DNA of 64,000 nt from Paraburkholderia susongensis (GCF_900177725.1 NZ_FXAT01000005.1:496001-560000); one strand, 5' to 3'. Shown: positions 43,048 to 51,676, counted from the first letter of the stretch. A program made the numbers and translations. Notes: generated by a model from the sequence alone, not told the origin.

Positions 43048-43761
43048 TCATACGCTCAAATACGCGCGCCTCACTGTTTCGTTCCGTGCGAGTTCGCCGA
43101 TCGTGCCGCTGAAACGGATCTGCCCTTTTTCGAGCACATACGCGCGGTCGCTGACCAGCTCGGCGAAGTGCAGATTCTGTTCGGACAACAGAATGGATAG
43201 CCCTTCGCGCTTCAGTTCGAGAATCATGTTCGCCATCTGCTCGACGATCACCGGCGCGACACCTTCGGACGGTTCGTCGAGCAGCACCAGATATGGATTG
43301 CCCATCAGCGTGCGCGACACGGTCAGCATCTGCTGTTCGCCGCCGCTCATCTGGCCGCCGGGGCGCCTCGGCATTTCGCCGAGATTCGGAAACAGGCGGA
43401 ACAGTTTTTCGGGCGTCCATTGCGGCGCGCCTTCGCGCGGCGGCTGGCGGCCGGTGTCGAGGTTTTCCATCACCGTCAGGTCCGCGAACACGCGGCGGTC
43501 TTCCGGCACGAAGCCGATGCCCATGCGCGCGATCCTGTACGGCGGCAGCGCGCCGATGTTCTGGCCGCGAAACGTCACCTCGCCCTGACGGCGCGGCAGC
43601 AGCCCCATCACCGCTTTCATCGTCGTCGATTTGCCCGCGCCGTTGCGGCCCATCAGCGCGACGACCTCGCCGCGGCCGACTTCGAGGCCGACGTCGAACA
43701 GGATATGCGCGCGGCCATAGAACGCGTTGAGGCCGGAGACTTTCAGCATCGGCTCGCTCAT
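43048..43761 (-). CDS. livF: Liv-type ABC importer ATPase LivF
   Basis: 237 residues. ABC ATPase with Walker A GRNGAGKST, signature MSGGEQQML, Walker B YLVLLDEPSEGVAP and H-loop region LLSEQNLHFAEL. The phrase LDEPSEGVAPVIVEQ is typical of LivF. Its start overlaps livG by 4 bp. With livG and livHM it powers uptake of the ligand bound by the receptor encoded at the end of the operon. Confidence 0.93.
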   Translation of the reverse strand: MSEPMLKVSGLNAFYGRAHILFDVGLEVGRGEVVALMGRNGAGKSTTMKAVMGLLPRRQGEVTFRGQNIGALPPYRIARMGIGFVPEDRRVFADLTVMENLDTGRQPPREGAPQWTPEKLFRLFPNLGEMPRRPGGQMSGGEQQMLTVSRTLMGNPYLVLLDEPSEGVAPVIVEQMANMILELKREGLSILLSEQNLHFAELVSDRAYVLEKGQIRFSGTIGELARNETVRRAYLSV

Positions 43762-44573
43762 TGCACCGCTCCCCGGCTCTGATCTTGCGCGCCGCCCGCC
43801 GCATCGTGCAGCGGCGCATGCGGCCGGAACGTCTTGCCGGTGCCGAAATAAACTTCCTGCACGCGCGCGTCGTTGCGAATCGTGTCGGCATCGCCCTCGG
43901 CGATCAGTTTGCCGCGCGCGAGCACGATCATCCGGTCGGCGTAGGCGAACACGACGTCCATGCTGTGCTCGGTAAACAGCACGCCGATCTTGTGCCCGGT
44001 CACCAGACGTTTGGTCAGCGCCATCAATTCGTTGCGTTCCTGCGGCGCCATGCCGGCGGTCGGTTCATCCATCAGCAGCAGCTTCGGCCGGTTCGCGAGC
44101 GCGATCGCGAGTTCGACTCGCTTCACGTCGCCATACGCGAGCACGCCGCATGCGCGATTCGCGTGCGCACCCATGCCGACCTGTTCGAGCAGCGCGAAGG
44201 CTTCGTCGGCATAGTGCGAGCCCGCCGGCTTCCACAGACCGAAGGTCTTTTTCTCACGCGACACCAGCGCCATCTGCACGTTTTCGAGCACCGTCATCGA
44301 GTTGAACGTCGCGGCGATCTGGAACGTGCGGCCGACGCCGCGCCGCCAGATATCGCGCGGCCGCATGCCGACCAGCTCATGACCGTCGAGCCGGATCGAG
44401 CCCGACGACGGCTGCAGCTGGCCGTTGACCATGTTGAAGCAGGTCGACTTGCCCGCGCCGTTCGGCCCGAGCAGCGCCAGCAACTGGCCGGCTTCGAGAT
44501 CGAATGAAACATTATCGACAGCCGTCAGGCCTCCGAACGATCGCGACAGATTGCTCACGCGCAGCAGGCTCAT
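43758..44573 (-). CDS. livG: Liv-type ABC importer ATPase LivG
   Basis: 271 residues. Walker A GPNGAGKST, signature region LAYGDVKRVELAIALANRPKLLLMDEPTAGMAPQERNEL, and LFTEHSMDVVFAYADRMIVLARG, all LivG-like. The C-terminal 25 residues are a variable tail. It is coupled by 4-bp overlaps to livHM upstream and livF downstream. Confidence 0.93.
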   Translation of the reverse strand: MSLLRVSNLSRSFGGLTAVDNVSFDLEAGQLLALLGPNGAGKSTCFNMVNGQLQPSSGSIRLDGHELVGMRPRDIWRRGVGRTFQIAATFNSMTVLENVQMALVSREKKTFGLWKPAGSHYADEAFALLEQVGMGAHANRACGVLAYGDVKRVELAIALANRPKLLLMDEPTAGMAPQERNELMALTKRLVTGHKIGVLFTEHSMDVVFAYADRMIVLARGKLIAEGDADTIRNDARVQEVYFGTGKTFRPHAPLHDAAGGAQDQSRGAVQ

Positions 44574-46522
44574 AGCCCCTCCTTGACCGCCGCGGCCCGT
44601 TGCGACGGCGACGCGGCGCCGCCATTGGTTTTATCGGCCTGATCGGCATTGCTGTCGCCGAAGCGATCGCGAATGAAACCGACGATGCCCTGCGGGAACG
44701 CGATCACCAGCAGCAGGATCGCGAGGCCGAGCAGCGCCTGCCAGTAGTCGGTCTGCCGTGCGACCGTATCCTGCAGCCACGTGAACACCGCCGCGCCGAC
44801 GATCGGCCCGCTCAGCGTCTGCAAGCCGCCGAGCAGCACCATCACGAGGCCGTCGACCGAACGGCTGACGCTGATCGCTTCCGGCGAGATGTTGCCCTTC
44901 GAAAACGCGTACAGCGATCCGGCCAGCCCGCAGAACAGCGCCGCGATCACGAACGACGCCCACTGCACGCGCTTCACGTCGATACCGATCGCCTCGGCGC
45001 GCAACGCGGAATCGCGCGATGCACGCATGGCGTAACCGAGCGGTGAGAACAGCATGCGGCGCAGCAGCCACACGCCGAGCACCGCGCATGCGAGCGTCAG
45101 GTAATAGAACGCGACCGGCGACGATAACCAGTTCGACGGCCATAGACCGAGCACGCCGTTGCTGCCGCCGGTCACGTCGTCCCACTGGAACACGACGGAC
45201 CAGACGATCTGCGCGAACGCGAGCGTCAGCATCGCGAGATAGACGCCGGAGAGGCGCACGCAGAACCAGCCGAACACCAGCGCGCCCACCACCGCGAGCA
45301 ACGGCCCGAGCAGCAGCGCGGCTTCCATCGGCAGATTCAGCACCTTCAGGAATAACGCCGCGCCGTAGGCGCCGAGTCCAAAGTACGCGGCATGCCCAAA
45401 CGAATGCAAGCCGCCCGGGCCCATGATGAAATGCAGGCTCGCCGCGAACAGCACCGCGATCAGGATTTCGACCAGCAGTACCGGCATATACGGAAACGCG
45501 TTGGCCGCGAGCGGCGCCAGCACGAGCACCAGCAGCACGAACCCGGCGAGCCACTTCAGACGCTTGCCCGCCGGCCACAACGGCGCTTCCGGCGCGCCCA
45601 TCGCGCGCACCGCGGCGCTCGCGCGACCGAGCAGCCCCCACGGCCGCACGACGAGCACGACCGCCATCACGACGAATTCCGCGACCAGCGTAAAGCGGCT
45701 CAGCGACAGCCCCACCCCGAAGATCGTCACATGACCGATGCCGATGCACAGCGCCTTGATCTCGGCGATCAGCAACGCCGCGACGAACGCGCCCGGAATC
45801 GAGCCCATTCCACCGACCACGACGACAACGAACGCATTGCCGATCGTCTCGAGATCGAGCGACAGGTTCGCGGACATGCGCGGCCCTTGCAGCGCGCCAC
45901 CGAGTCCCGCGAGAAACGCGCCGACGAAGAACACACCGGTGAACAGCCAGGCCTGGTTGATGCCGAGCGCGCCGAGCATCTCGCGGTCCTGGGTCGCCGC
46001 GCGCACCAGCGTGCCCCAGCGCGTGCGCGTCAACGCGTACCAGAGCAGCAGCAACACCAGCGGGCCGATCACGATCAGCGCGATATCGTAGGTGGGCAGC
46101 GGGTGGCCGAGAAAATCGACTGCGCCGGCCAGATGCGGCGCGCGCGGGCCGAACAGATCGTCGGGGCCCCATAGCCACAGCGCGGCGTCGCGAAAGATCA
46201 GCACCAGCGCAAAAGTGGCGAGCAGATGGAACAACTCGGGCGCCTGATAGATCCGCCGCAGCACGACGATTTCGACCAGCGCGCCCAGCACCGCGACCGC
46301 CAGCGCGGCGGCCAGCACCGACAGCCAGAAGCCGCCCGCCGTGTGGCCGAAGCGGCTCGCGATGCTGTACGCGACGTAGATGCCGAACATATAGAACGAG
46401 CCGTGCGCAAAGTTGACGATGCGCGTCACGCCGAAGATCAACGACAGACCGGTGGCGACCAGAAACAGCGTCGACGCGTCGGCGAGTCCATTGACCAGTT
46501 GTACCAGCAGATTCGAAAGCAT
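44570..46522 (-). CDS. Fused LivH-LivM permease
   Basis: 650 residues from MLSNLLVQLVNGLADAS, with GAGGGTCGCG upstream. The N-terminal half is LivH-like (LFLVATGLSLIFGVTRIVNFAHGSFYM, ALGINQAWLFTGVFFVGAFLAGLGGALQGP). The C-terminal half, from about residue 325, is LivM-like (GPGGLHSFGHAAYFGLGAYGAALFL, SRDSALRAEAIGIDVKRVQWASFVIAALFCGLAGSLYAF). These are usually two genes, and here a single chain supplies both halves of the channel. The binding protein is encoded apart, at the operon's distal end. Confidence 0.93.
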   Translation of the reverse strand: MLSNLLVQLVNGLADASTLFLVATGLSLIFGVTRIVNFAHGSFYMFGIYVAYSIASRFGHTAGGFWLSVLAAALAVAVLGALVEIVVLRRIYQAPELFHLLATFALVLIFRDAALWLWGPDDLFGPRAPHLAGAVDFLGHPLPTYDIALIVIGPLVLLLLWYALTRTRWGTLVRAATQDREMLGALGINQAWLFTGVFFVGAFLAGLGGALQGPRMSANLSLDLETIGNAFVVVVVGGMGSIPGAFVAALLIAEIKALCIGIGHVTIFGVGLSLSRFTLVAEFVVMAVVLVVRPWGLLGRASAAVRAMGAPEAPLWPAGKRLKWLAGFVLLVLVLAPLAANAFPYMPVLLVEILIAVLFAASLHFIMGPGGLHSFGHAAYFGLGAYGAALFLKVLNLPMEAALLLGPLLAVVGALVFGWFCVRLSGVYLAMLTLAFAQIVWSVVFQWDDVTGGSNGVLGLWPSNWLSSPVAFYYLTLACAVLGVWLLRRMLFSPLGYAMRASRDSALRAEAIGIDVKRVQWASFVIAALFCGLAGSLYAFSKGNISPEAISVSRSVDGLVMVLLGGLQTLSGPIVGAAVFTWLQDTVARQTDYWQALLGLAILLLVIAFPQGIVGFIRDRFGDSNADQADKTNGGAASPSQRAAAVKEGL

Positions 46523-46711
46523 CGCGACCCTCGGCAGCTTGCTGAACGGCGCGTGTATGACACGCATATCGACCCGCCCGGCAGACGTTGCAGCGCGGGC
46601 GGCACCCTGCGCGCCCGCATCAACGGCAGGACACTACCAGCGAAACAACCCGCGCTACAAGCGGTGCAAAAAGCGGTGCAAAAAGCGGCGGGGAAAAGAC
46701 CGGCGCGGGCT

Positions 46712-47296
46712 TCAGCGCAGGCCGTCCTCGCCCTTGATCTCGCTGACCTGCAGGCCGCCGATGCGCGGCAGCGGCCGGCCCGATGCCGTGACCGCGACCG
46801 CCACGACGATTTCGTTGGCACGCGGCGCGTCGGACACGCGCGCCTCGATCGCATCGAAATGGCTGCGCACGAAAGCGGCATCCTTGTGGCCGAGCGGGAC
46901 GTCGATCGCGGTACCGAGCGTGCCCATCTTCTTCGCCGACGGCACCAACGCCGCGCCCTTTTCGACCGCCGCGCGCAGCGGCGCGCCGAGCTTCGGATGC
47001 AGGATCGCGGCTGCGTGTTCGAGTTCGCCCGCCTCGCCGACGATCGCGGCCTTGCCGTAGCTTTGCGCTTCGCCCGGCGCGATGCCGAGCGCTTCGACGC
47101 AGCGCTTGCCGAGCAGCGCGCCGAGTTCCTCGCCGGCTTCGATCAGCGCGTCGAGCTTCGCCTCGTAGCGGCCTGCATACGGATTATCGATCACCGCGAT
47201 CGCCACCGCACGGCGCACGGGCGGCTCGACCGCCTGGCCCATTTCGATACGCGTTTCGTCGACCTGCACGACCAGCTTGCGAAGCCTGATTGCCAT
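46712..47296 (-). CDS. DUF1185 (PF06684, 'amino acid synthesis') protein, copy B
   Basis: 194 residues with CGGAGAGCGGAA before the ATG. Landmarks are VEPPVRRAVAIAVIDNPYAGRYEAKLDALIEAGEELG, SYGKAAIVGEAGELEHAAAILHPKLGAPLRAAVEKGAALVPSAKK and TAIDVPLGHKDAAFVRSHFDAIEARV. Published structures of this family show a variant chorismate-mutase-type fold, with no proven reaction. A homologue (copy A) lies immediately upstream. Position between the 6-hydroxynicotinate reductase and the transporter suggests a role in the same catabolic route. Confidence 0.85.
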   Translation of the reverse strand: MAIRLRKLVVQVDETRIEMGQAVEPPVRRAVAIAVIDNPYAGRYEAKLDALIEAGEELGALLGKRCVEALGIAPGEAQSYGKAAIVGEAGELEHAAAILHPKLGAPLRAAVEKGAALVPSAKKMGTLGTAIDVPLGHKDAAFVRSHFDAIEARVSDAPRANEIVVAVAVTASGRPLPRIGGLQVSEIKGEDGLR

Positions 47297-47419
47297 TTCC
47301 GCTCTCCGAGTTTCGATGCTTTACTGTTTCGTTGCGTTTGTTTCGCTGTTTGTTTGCAGCGCTTCCGTGCGGCGCTATTGCGCGGCCCCGTGTGAGTGCC
47401 GGCGCTTCGGCGTGCCGCG

Positions 47420-48010
47420 TCAGCGCAAACCATCCTTGCCGACGATCGCCTCTTTCGCGAGACCGCCGACGCGCGCATGCACGCGCTGCCCGGTGCTCAT
47501 CACGAGGATGTAGACGATCTCGTCGGCGGCCGGCGCGCCCGGCACGCGCACTTCGAGCGCGTCGAAATGGCTGCGCACATAGCTCGCGTTCACATGCGTG
47601 AGTGGTACGTCGAGCGCGGTGGACGGCGCACCGACTTTTTTCGTCGACGGCACGATCGCGTTGGTCGGCACGCCGTTCTTCTCCAGCAGCTCGCGCATCG
47701 CATAGCCGCCGGGCACGTGCCACAGCGCGCCATGTTCGAGTTCGCCGCGCGAGCCGATGATCGCACCCTTGCCATAGCTTTCGATCGACGCATGCGGCAC
47801 CGCCATCGCCGTCAGCAGCCGTTGCGCCATGTCGAAGCCGATCGGCTTCAGCGCGTCCATCGCGTGCTCGATTTTCGCTTCGTAGCGCCCGGCGAACGGA
47901 TTCGTCATGACCGCTGCAATCGCACCGCGCCGGAGCGGCTGCGCGGGCGCGGGCCCGAACTCGTGGAAGATGTCTTCGACGTGCGTCAGCACGCGGCGTA
48001 TTTCGAACAC
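47420..48010 (-). CDS. DUF1185 (PF06684) protein, copy A
   Basis: 196 residues from a GTG with GGAGGTTCC upstream. It is clearly paralogous to copy B, sharing AAVMTNPFAGRYEAKIEHAMDALKPIG, SYGKGAIIGSRGELEHGALWHVPGGYAMRELL, TNAIVPSTKKVGAPSTALDVPLTHVNASYVRSHFDALEVRV and the C-terminal GLAKEAIVGKDGLR. It overlaps the end of the UPF0280 gene by 25 bp. The shared DNPYAGRYE-like and PSTKK segments are candidate active-site regions. Two adjacent diverged copies may form a heteromer or act on successive intermediates. Confidence 0.85.
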   Translation of the reverse strand: MFEIRRVLTHVEDIFHEFGPAPAQPLRRGAIAAVMTNPFAGRYEAKIEHAMDALKPIGFDMAQRLLTAMAVPHASIESYGKGAIIGSRGELEHGALWHVPGGYAMRELLEKNGVPTNAIVPSTKKVGAPSTALDVPLTHVNASYVRSHFDALEVRVPGAPAADEIVYILVMSTGQRVHARVGGLAKEAIVGKDGLR

Positions 48011-48924
48011 GGAACCTCCGTTGTCAGTGAAGCGCGCGTTGTGGGCAACGCGCCGATGTCGTCAATGCCAGTCACGCGCACCTGCCCTTGCAGGAACAGC
48101 GCGGCGCCTTCGATCAAACCTTGCTCGCGCAGCCGCCGCGCGACGTCGACACCGCGTGCCAGCGCGAAATCGATCAGCGGCAGCGGCAGCGGGGACACGT
48201 CGACGGTCACGAGCAGATCCCCGAGATCGCTCTCGTCTTTCAGCGATGAAGCCGGACGCCGCACGATTCCCGCATGGTCGAGGTCGACCGCGTTCGCGAT
48301 CATCGTCGCGGCGGCGTCGGCGCTCGCGGCGTCGCGCGCGAGCACGGTCACGCTGTCGGCGATGCCGAGGCTGAAGCTGCGGCCGCGCCAGCCGCTCGTC
48401 GCGATGCCGCGGATCGGCTGGCTCGCGTCGAGCGTCAGATGCGCGTCGAGTGCGGGATCGCGCGCGAAGCGTGTGCCCGCGTATTGCGCAAGGTCCGCGA
48501 ATACGCCGACGCGATAGCGCTGCCCTTCGCTCAGGTGCAGCGCGATATCGCCGCCGTTGTTGATAAACGCACGCTCGATGCCGTCGCGCGCAAACGCGGC
48601 GATCAGTTCATCGGCGACGCTGCCCGCGACCGCCGCCATCGGCGTGATAAAGCGCGCGCGATGTGGATGGCACGCGCGCCACATGCGGCGCGCGACCGGT
48701 CCTTGCAACGGGCAGTCCTGCAAAAACGCCGCGGCCCGCACCGGTTGCCGAAGCGCATTCAATTCGCCGACCAGGTCCTGCAACACGCTGCCGAATCGCT
48801 CCCAGCACGCGTGATACGCAGCCCGCAGCGCGGCGGGCTCGCCGTTAGCGCCGAGAATCAGGTCGATCGGCCCGTGCTGCCAGTGCCAGCGGTGTTCGTC
48901 GAGCCGGGTGCGGGTGGGGGTCAT
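47986..48924 (-). CDS. UPF0280 protein with ApbE-like motifs
   Basis: 312 residues. The central region reads AVAGSVADELIAAFARDGIERAFINNGGDIALHL and then RGIATSGWRGRSFSLGIADSVTVLA with ADAAATMIANAV. This order (A-G-x-V-A-D, N-x-GGDI, ATSG, ADSVTV, ADAxAT) parallels the flavin transferase ApbE, to which UPF0280 is structurally related. The N-terminal 100 residues are specific to this family. It lies directly after the 6-hydroxynicotinate reductase gene. A role in attaching or handling flavin for that reductase is a reasoned guess, not established. Confidence 0.8.
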   Translation of the reverse strand: MTPTRTRLDEHRWHWQHGPIDLILGANGEPAALRAAYHACWERFGSVLQDLVGELNALRQPVRAAAFLQDCPLQGPVARRMWRACHPHRARFITPMAAVAGSVADELIAAFARDGIERAFINNGGDIALHLSEGQRYRVGVFADLAQYAGTRFARDPALDAHLTLDASQPIRGIATSGWRGRSFSLGIADSVTVLARDAASADAAATMIANAVDLDHAGIVRRPASSLKDESDLGDLLVTVDVSPLPLPLIDFALARGVDVARRLREQGLIEGAALFLQGQVRVTGIDDIGALPTTRASLTTEVPCSKYAAC

Positions 48925-48993
48925 CGGGTCGGTGGCGTCAGTGAAATCGGTGAGCAGCGGCGTGAATGAACCGGGATCGTTGAGTCGGGATGC

Positions 48994-50595
48994 TTAACCA
49001 GGCAGCACGGGCGGCCACGGATTGTCGGGGTCGCGCACCAGTGTGCGACGCGCGAGCGGCGCGCCTTCCGAATGCGCCGGCCCATTCGCGAGCACGCTTT
49101 GTAACGAGCGCACCGCGTCGACGTGGCCGCCGAGATCGCGATACGTGTCGTACGTCATCGTGAATTCGATCGGCGCGACGATCGCGGGCGTCGGCACGGT
49201 CCCGAACGAACGGTCCGGCATACGCATCACGTCGACCATCACGGTGATGCCGCCGCCCGGCCACACATAGGCCGGCGCGCCGCCGCAGGTAACGTTGACG
49301 AGTTTGCGCTTGATCGCGCGCGTGAGCAGCACCGGATTCTCGGTCGCGCCTGCGCGCAGGCTGCCGCCCGCGCCACCGAGAAACAGCACCGTCGCAAGCG
49401 AGGGCTCGCAGTTCTCGCCGATCCGCTCGACCGTGTGGCGCACCGCGTCGGGCATCGGGGCGACGCGCGGCACGAGCTGCGCGTCGAGTTCATACCATTG
49501 CGCGTGCTCGCCGGTCGTCGACACCATCAGCACGCGCATGCCCGGTTTCGCGACGGCCGGGTCGAACCCTTCGACGATCGCGAGCGGATCCTGAATGTCG
49601 GTGCCGCCCCAGCCAGTGCCCGGATTCGCGACCTGAAAATAGCGGCCCGGCGTCGATTTGCGGCCGCGAATCTTCAGGCCCGAGCGCGTCATGCCGAGAC
49701 ACCGCCCTGCCTGATGTTCGGTCAGCACGCCGGTAATGTGATCGTCGACCACCACCACTTCGTCCACGTGGCCGAACCATTGTTTCGCGAAAATGCCTAT
49801 CGTCGCGGAACCGCAGCCGACGCGCATGCGCTGCTCCTCGACGCCATCGACCACCGGCGCCGCGCCCGCGCGAATCACGAGACTCGCGCCACCGTCGATA
49901 CTCAGTTCGACCGCCTCCTTGTTGCCTAGCGCGAGCATCATGTCGCAGGTCACGCGGCCTTCTTTCTTGCTACCGCCGGTCAGATGATGGACGCCGCCGA
50001 GGCTCAGCATCTGCGAGCCGTATTCGGCCGTCGTCACGTGTCCGACGATCTCGCCCTGGCAGCGCACGTTCGCCTGTTCGGGGCCGAGAAAGCGGTCGGT
50101 GTCGATCTTCACCTTGAAGCTGCAATAGCTGAAGATGCCTTCGGTGACAACGGTGATCATGTCGACGTCATCGAGCTTCGACGCGACGATGAAGGGAGCG
50201 GGCTTGTAGTCGGGATAGGTGGACGACGCGCCGACGCCGGTGACGAAGAGCGCGGATTCGTCGATGCTGTCCGGCACTTCGGGCGCCGTGCCGAATGCGA
50301 TTGCCGCGTCCGAAGCGTCGGCGTGAGCAGCATCGGGCAACGCCGCCGCCCGCGAGAGGAGCACCACCGGATCGACCCGTATCAGCCGCCCGTCCGCATT
50401 CGCATACCGGTCGCACGCGCCGGTGCGCCCAGCCGAAATCTGGCATAGCACCGGACATGCATTGCATTCGATCTTGTTCGACGCCATCCGCTCGCTGCGC
50501 GGCGCCGACTTTTCGAGCACGGTCGGACCTGGCGTCGACGCGGTATCGCGATCGACGCTCTCCGCACCGAAATCGACCTTCGTATGTTCTGTCAT
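48994..50595 (-). CDS. hnr: 6-hydroxynicotinate reductase-like iron-sulfur flavoprotein
   Basis: 533 residues from MTEHTKVDFGAESVDRD. A further in-frame extension upstream looks non-coding. An iron-sulfur motif C-x2-C-x3-C-x7-C is in IECNACPVLCQISAGRTGACDRY. Later stretches include DMITVVTEGIFSYCSFKVKID, GGVHHLTGGSKKEGRVTCD and GGAPAYVWPGGGITVMVDV. It matches proteins annotated as 6-hydroxynicotinate reductase, which reduces the pyridone ring to tetrahydro-6-oxonicotinate using low-potential electrons. An AGAT (LRAGATENP) resembles ApbE flavinylation sites. It is the first gene of the operon. Confidence 0.82.
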   Translation of the reverse strand: MTEHTKVDFGAESVDRDTASTPGPTVLEKSAPRSERMASNKIECNACPVLCQISAGRTGACDRYANADGRLIRVDPVVLLSRAAALPDAAHADASDAAIAFGTAPEVPDSIDESALFVTGVGASSTYPDYKPAPFIVASKLDDVDMITVVTEGIFSYCSFKVKIDTDRFLGPEQANVRCQGEIVGHVTTAEYGSQMLSLGGVHHLTGGSKKEGRVTCDMMLALGNKEAVELSIDGGASLVIRAGAAPVVDGVEEQRMRVGCGSATIGIFAKQWFGHVDEVVVVDDHITGVLTEHQAGRCLGMTRSGLKIRGRKSTPGRYFQVANPGTGWGGTDIQDPLAIVEGFDPAVAKPGMRVLMVSTTGEHAQWYELDAQLVPRVAPMPDAVRHTVERIGENCEPSLATVLFLGGAGGSLRAGATENPVLLTRAIKRKLVNVTCGGAPAYVWPGGGITVMVDVMRMPDRSFGTVPTPAIVAPIEFTMTYDTYRDLGGHVDAVRSLQSVLANGPAHSEGAPLARRTLVRDPDNPWPPVLPG

Positions 50596-50910
50596 CGTGG
50601 GGTTCCGTACGACACAACAGGCCCTGGTGGTACTGCGCGGTTCGTGAATCGCCCTTGTTTCAGGACATTTTCGCGTGGGCCGAGCATTTTCATGTTGCGG
50701 CCACTTACCGTTCATGTAGTATCTTCTACATCAAACTCGATTGAAATCTACCCGATCAAAATCGACTGTGCAACGTGTTTTCCACCGCGCGGCCTCATGG
50801 TGCGATGCGGTATCGGCGTGCGAAACACGCACGCAAGACACCGTGAATGCATCTTGACGCTACGCCGACCGACGCTGACAAAGATTCGAGACCAGAGATC
50901 CAGGACCGCC
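50596..50910. other. Divergent promoter region between the catabolic operon and tetR
   Basis: A 315-bp gap. It contains the palindrome listed at 50714 and is locally A/T-rich from about 50690 to 50765. A TTGATG at 50733-50738 on the minus strand could be a -35. No gene is seen. Confidence 0.55.
50714..50731. promoter_or_regulatory. Palindromic operator of the catabolic operon
   Basis: ATGTAG-N6-CTACAT, a perfect inverted repeat, 119 bp upstream of the reductase gene and 180 bp upstream of tetR. It is the best candidate site for the divergent TetR protein. Confidence 0.65.
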
Positions 50911-51672
50911 ATGAGTCCCACCGCCGCCCGCAAGCCGGGCGCCCCCGGCATCCGCGCGAAACAGGCGCAGGACACGCGCGCCAAGCTGCTGAAAGCGGCC
51001 ATCAAGGTGTTCGCGAAGCAGGGTTATGCGAGCGGCCGCATCGAAAGTATTTCGAAGGCTGCGCGTTCGCACGACCGGATGATCTACTACTACTTCGGCA
51101 GCAAGGAGCAGTTGTTCATCGAAGTGCTGGAGACGATCTACACGCAGTTCAACGAGGCGGAAAGCAAACTCGATCTCGATCTGCGCGATCCGGTGCATGG
51201 GCTCGAACAGATGGTCGAATTCGTCTGGCAGTACTACCTCGATCATCCGGAGTTCGTCACGCTGCTGTCGAGCGAGAACCTGCACCAAGGCAAGCATGCA
51301 AAAAAATCGCTGAAACTCAGGGAGATTTCCGGCTACGCGATTTCGGTCGTGCAGAAGCTACTGGACGCCGGCCGCGTACAAAACGTATTTCGCGCCGACA
51401 TAGAAGCGCGTGACGTATATCTGATGATCGCGTCGCTCGGCTATTTCTATAACGCCAATCAGTACACGCTCGGCGCGTTTCTCGGCGAGCCGCTGATGGA
51501 CAAGGCGGCGCTCGCACATTGGCAGGAGGTCATCAAGGAGACGGTGCGGCGCGCGGTGTGTGTGCGGATACCGGCAGGCGAGGCAGCGGCGACGGCCTCG
51601 CTGGATCATCACGAAAGCGGGAGCGACAGCCAACGCCGGAATCAAAGCGAACCCGCGCGCGGCGCCGCATAA
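50911..51672 (+). CDS. TetR-family regulator of the heterocycle operon
   Basis: 253 residues from MSPTAARKPGAPGIRAKQAQ, with AGGACC upstream. The TetR helix-turn-helix is in RAKLLKAAIKVFAKQGYASGRIESISKAARSHDRMIYYYFGSKEQLF. The C-terminal domain (DPVHGLEQMVEFVWQYYLDHPEFVTLLSSENLHQGKHAKKSLKLR) resembles regulators of aromatic catabolism. The last 35 residues are low-complexity. It is divergent from the thirteen-kilobase hnr-to-binding-protein operon, which it probably controls in response to a ring compound. Confidence 0.92.
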   Translation: MSPTAARKPGAPGIRAKQAQDTRAKLLKAAIKVFAKQGYASGRIESISKAARSHDRMIYYYFGSKEQLFIEVLETIYTQFNEAESKLDLDLRDPVHGLEQMVEFVWQYYLDHPEFVTLLSSENLHQGKHAKKSLKLREISGYAISVVQKLLDAGRVQNVFRADIEARDVYLMIASLGYFYNANQYTLGAFLGEPLMDKAALAHWQEVIKETVRRAVCVRIPAGEAAATASLDHHESGSDSQRRNQSEPARGAA

Positions 51673-51676
51673 AAAA

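Noticed and set aside
46659..46690. A 12-bp direct repeat (AAGCGGTGCAAA) of about 2.5 copies after the second DUF1185 gene
   Set aside because: Too short and isolated to support a function, and probably slippage.
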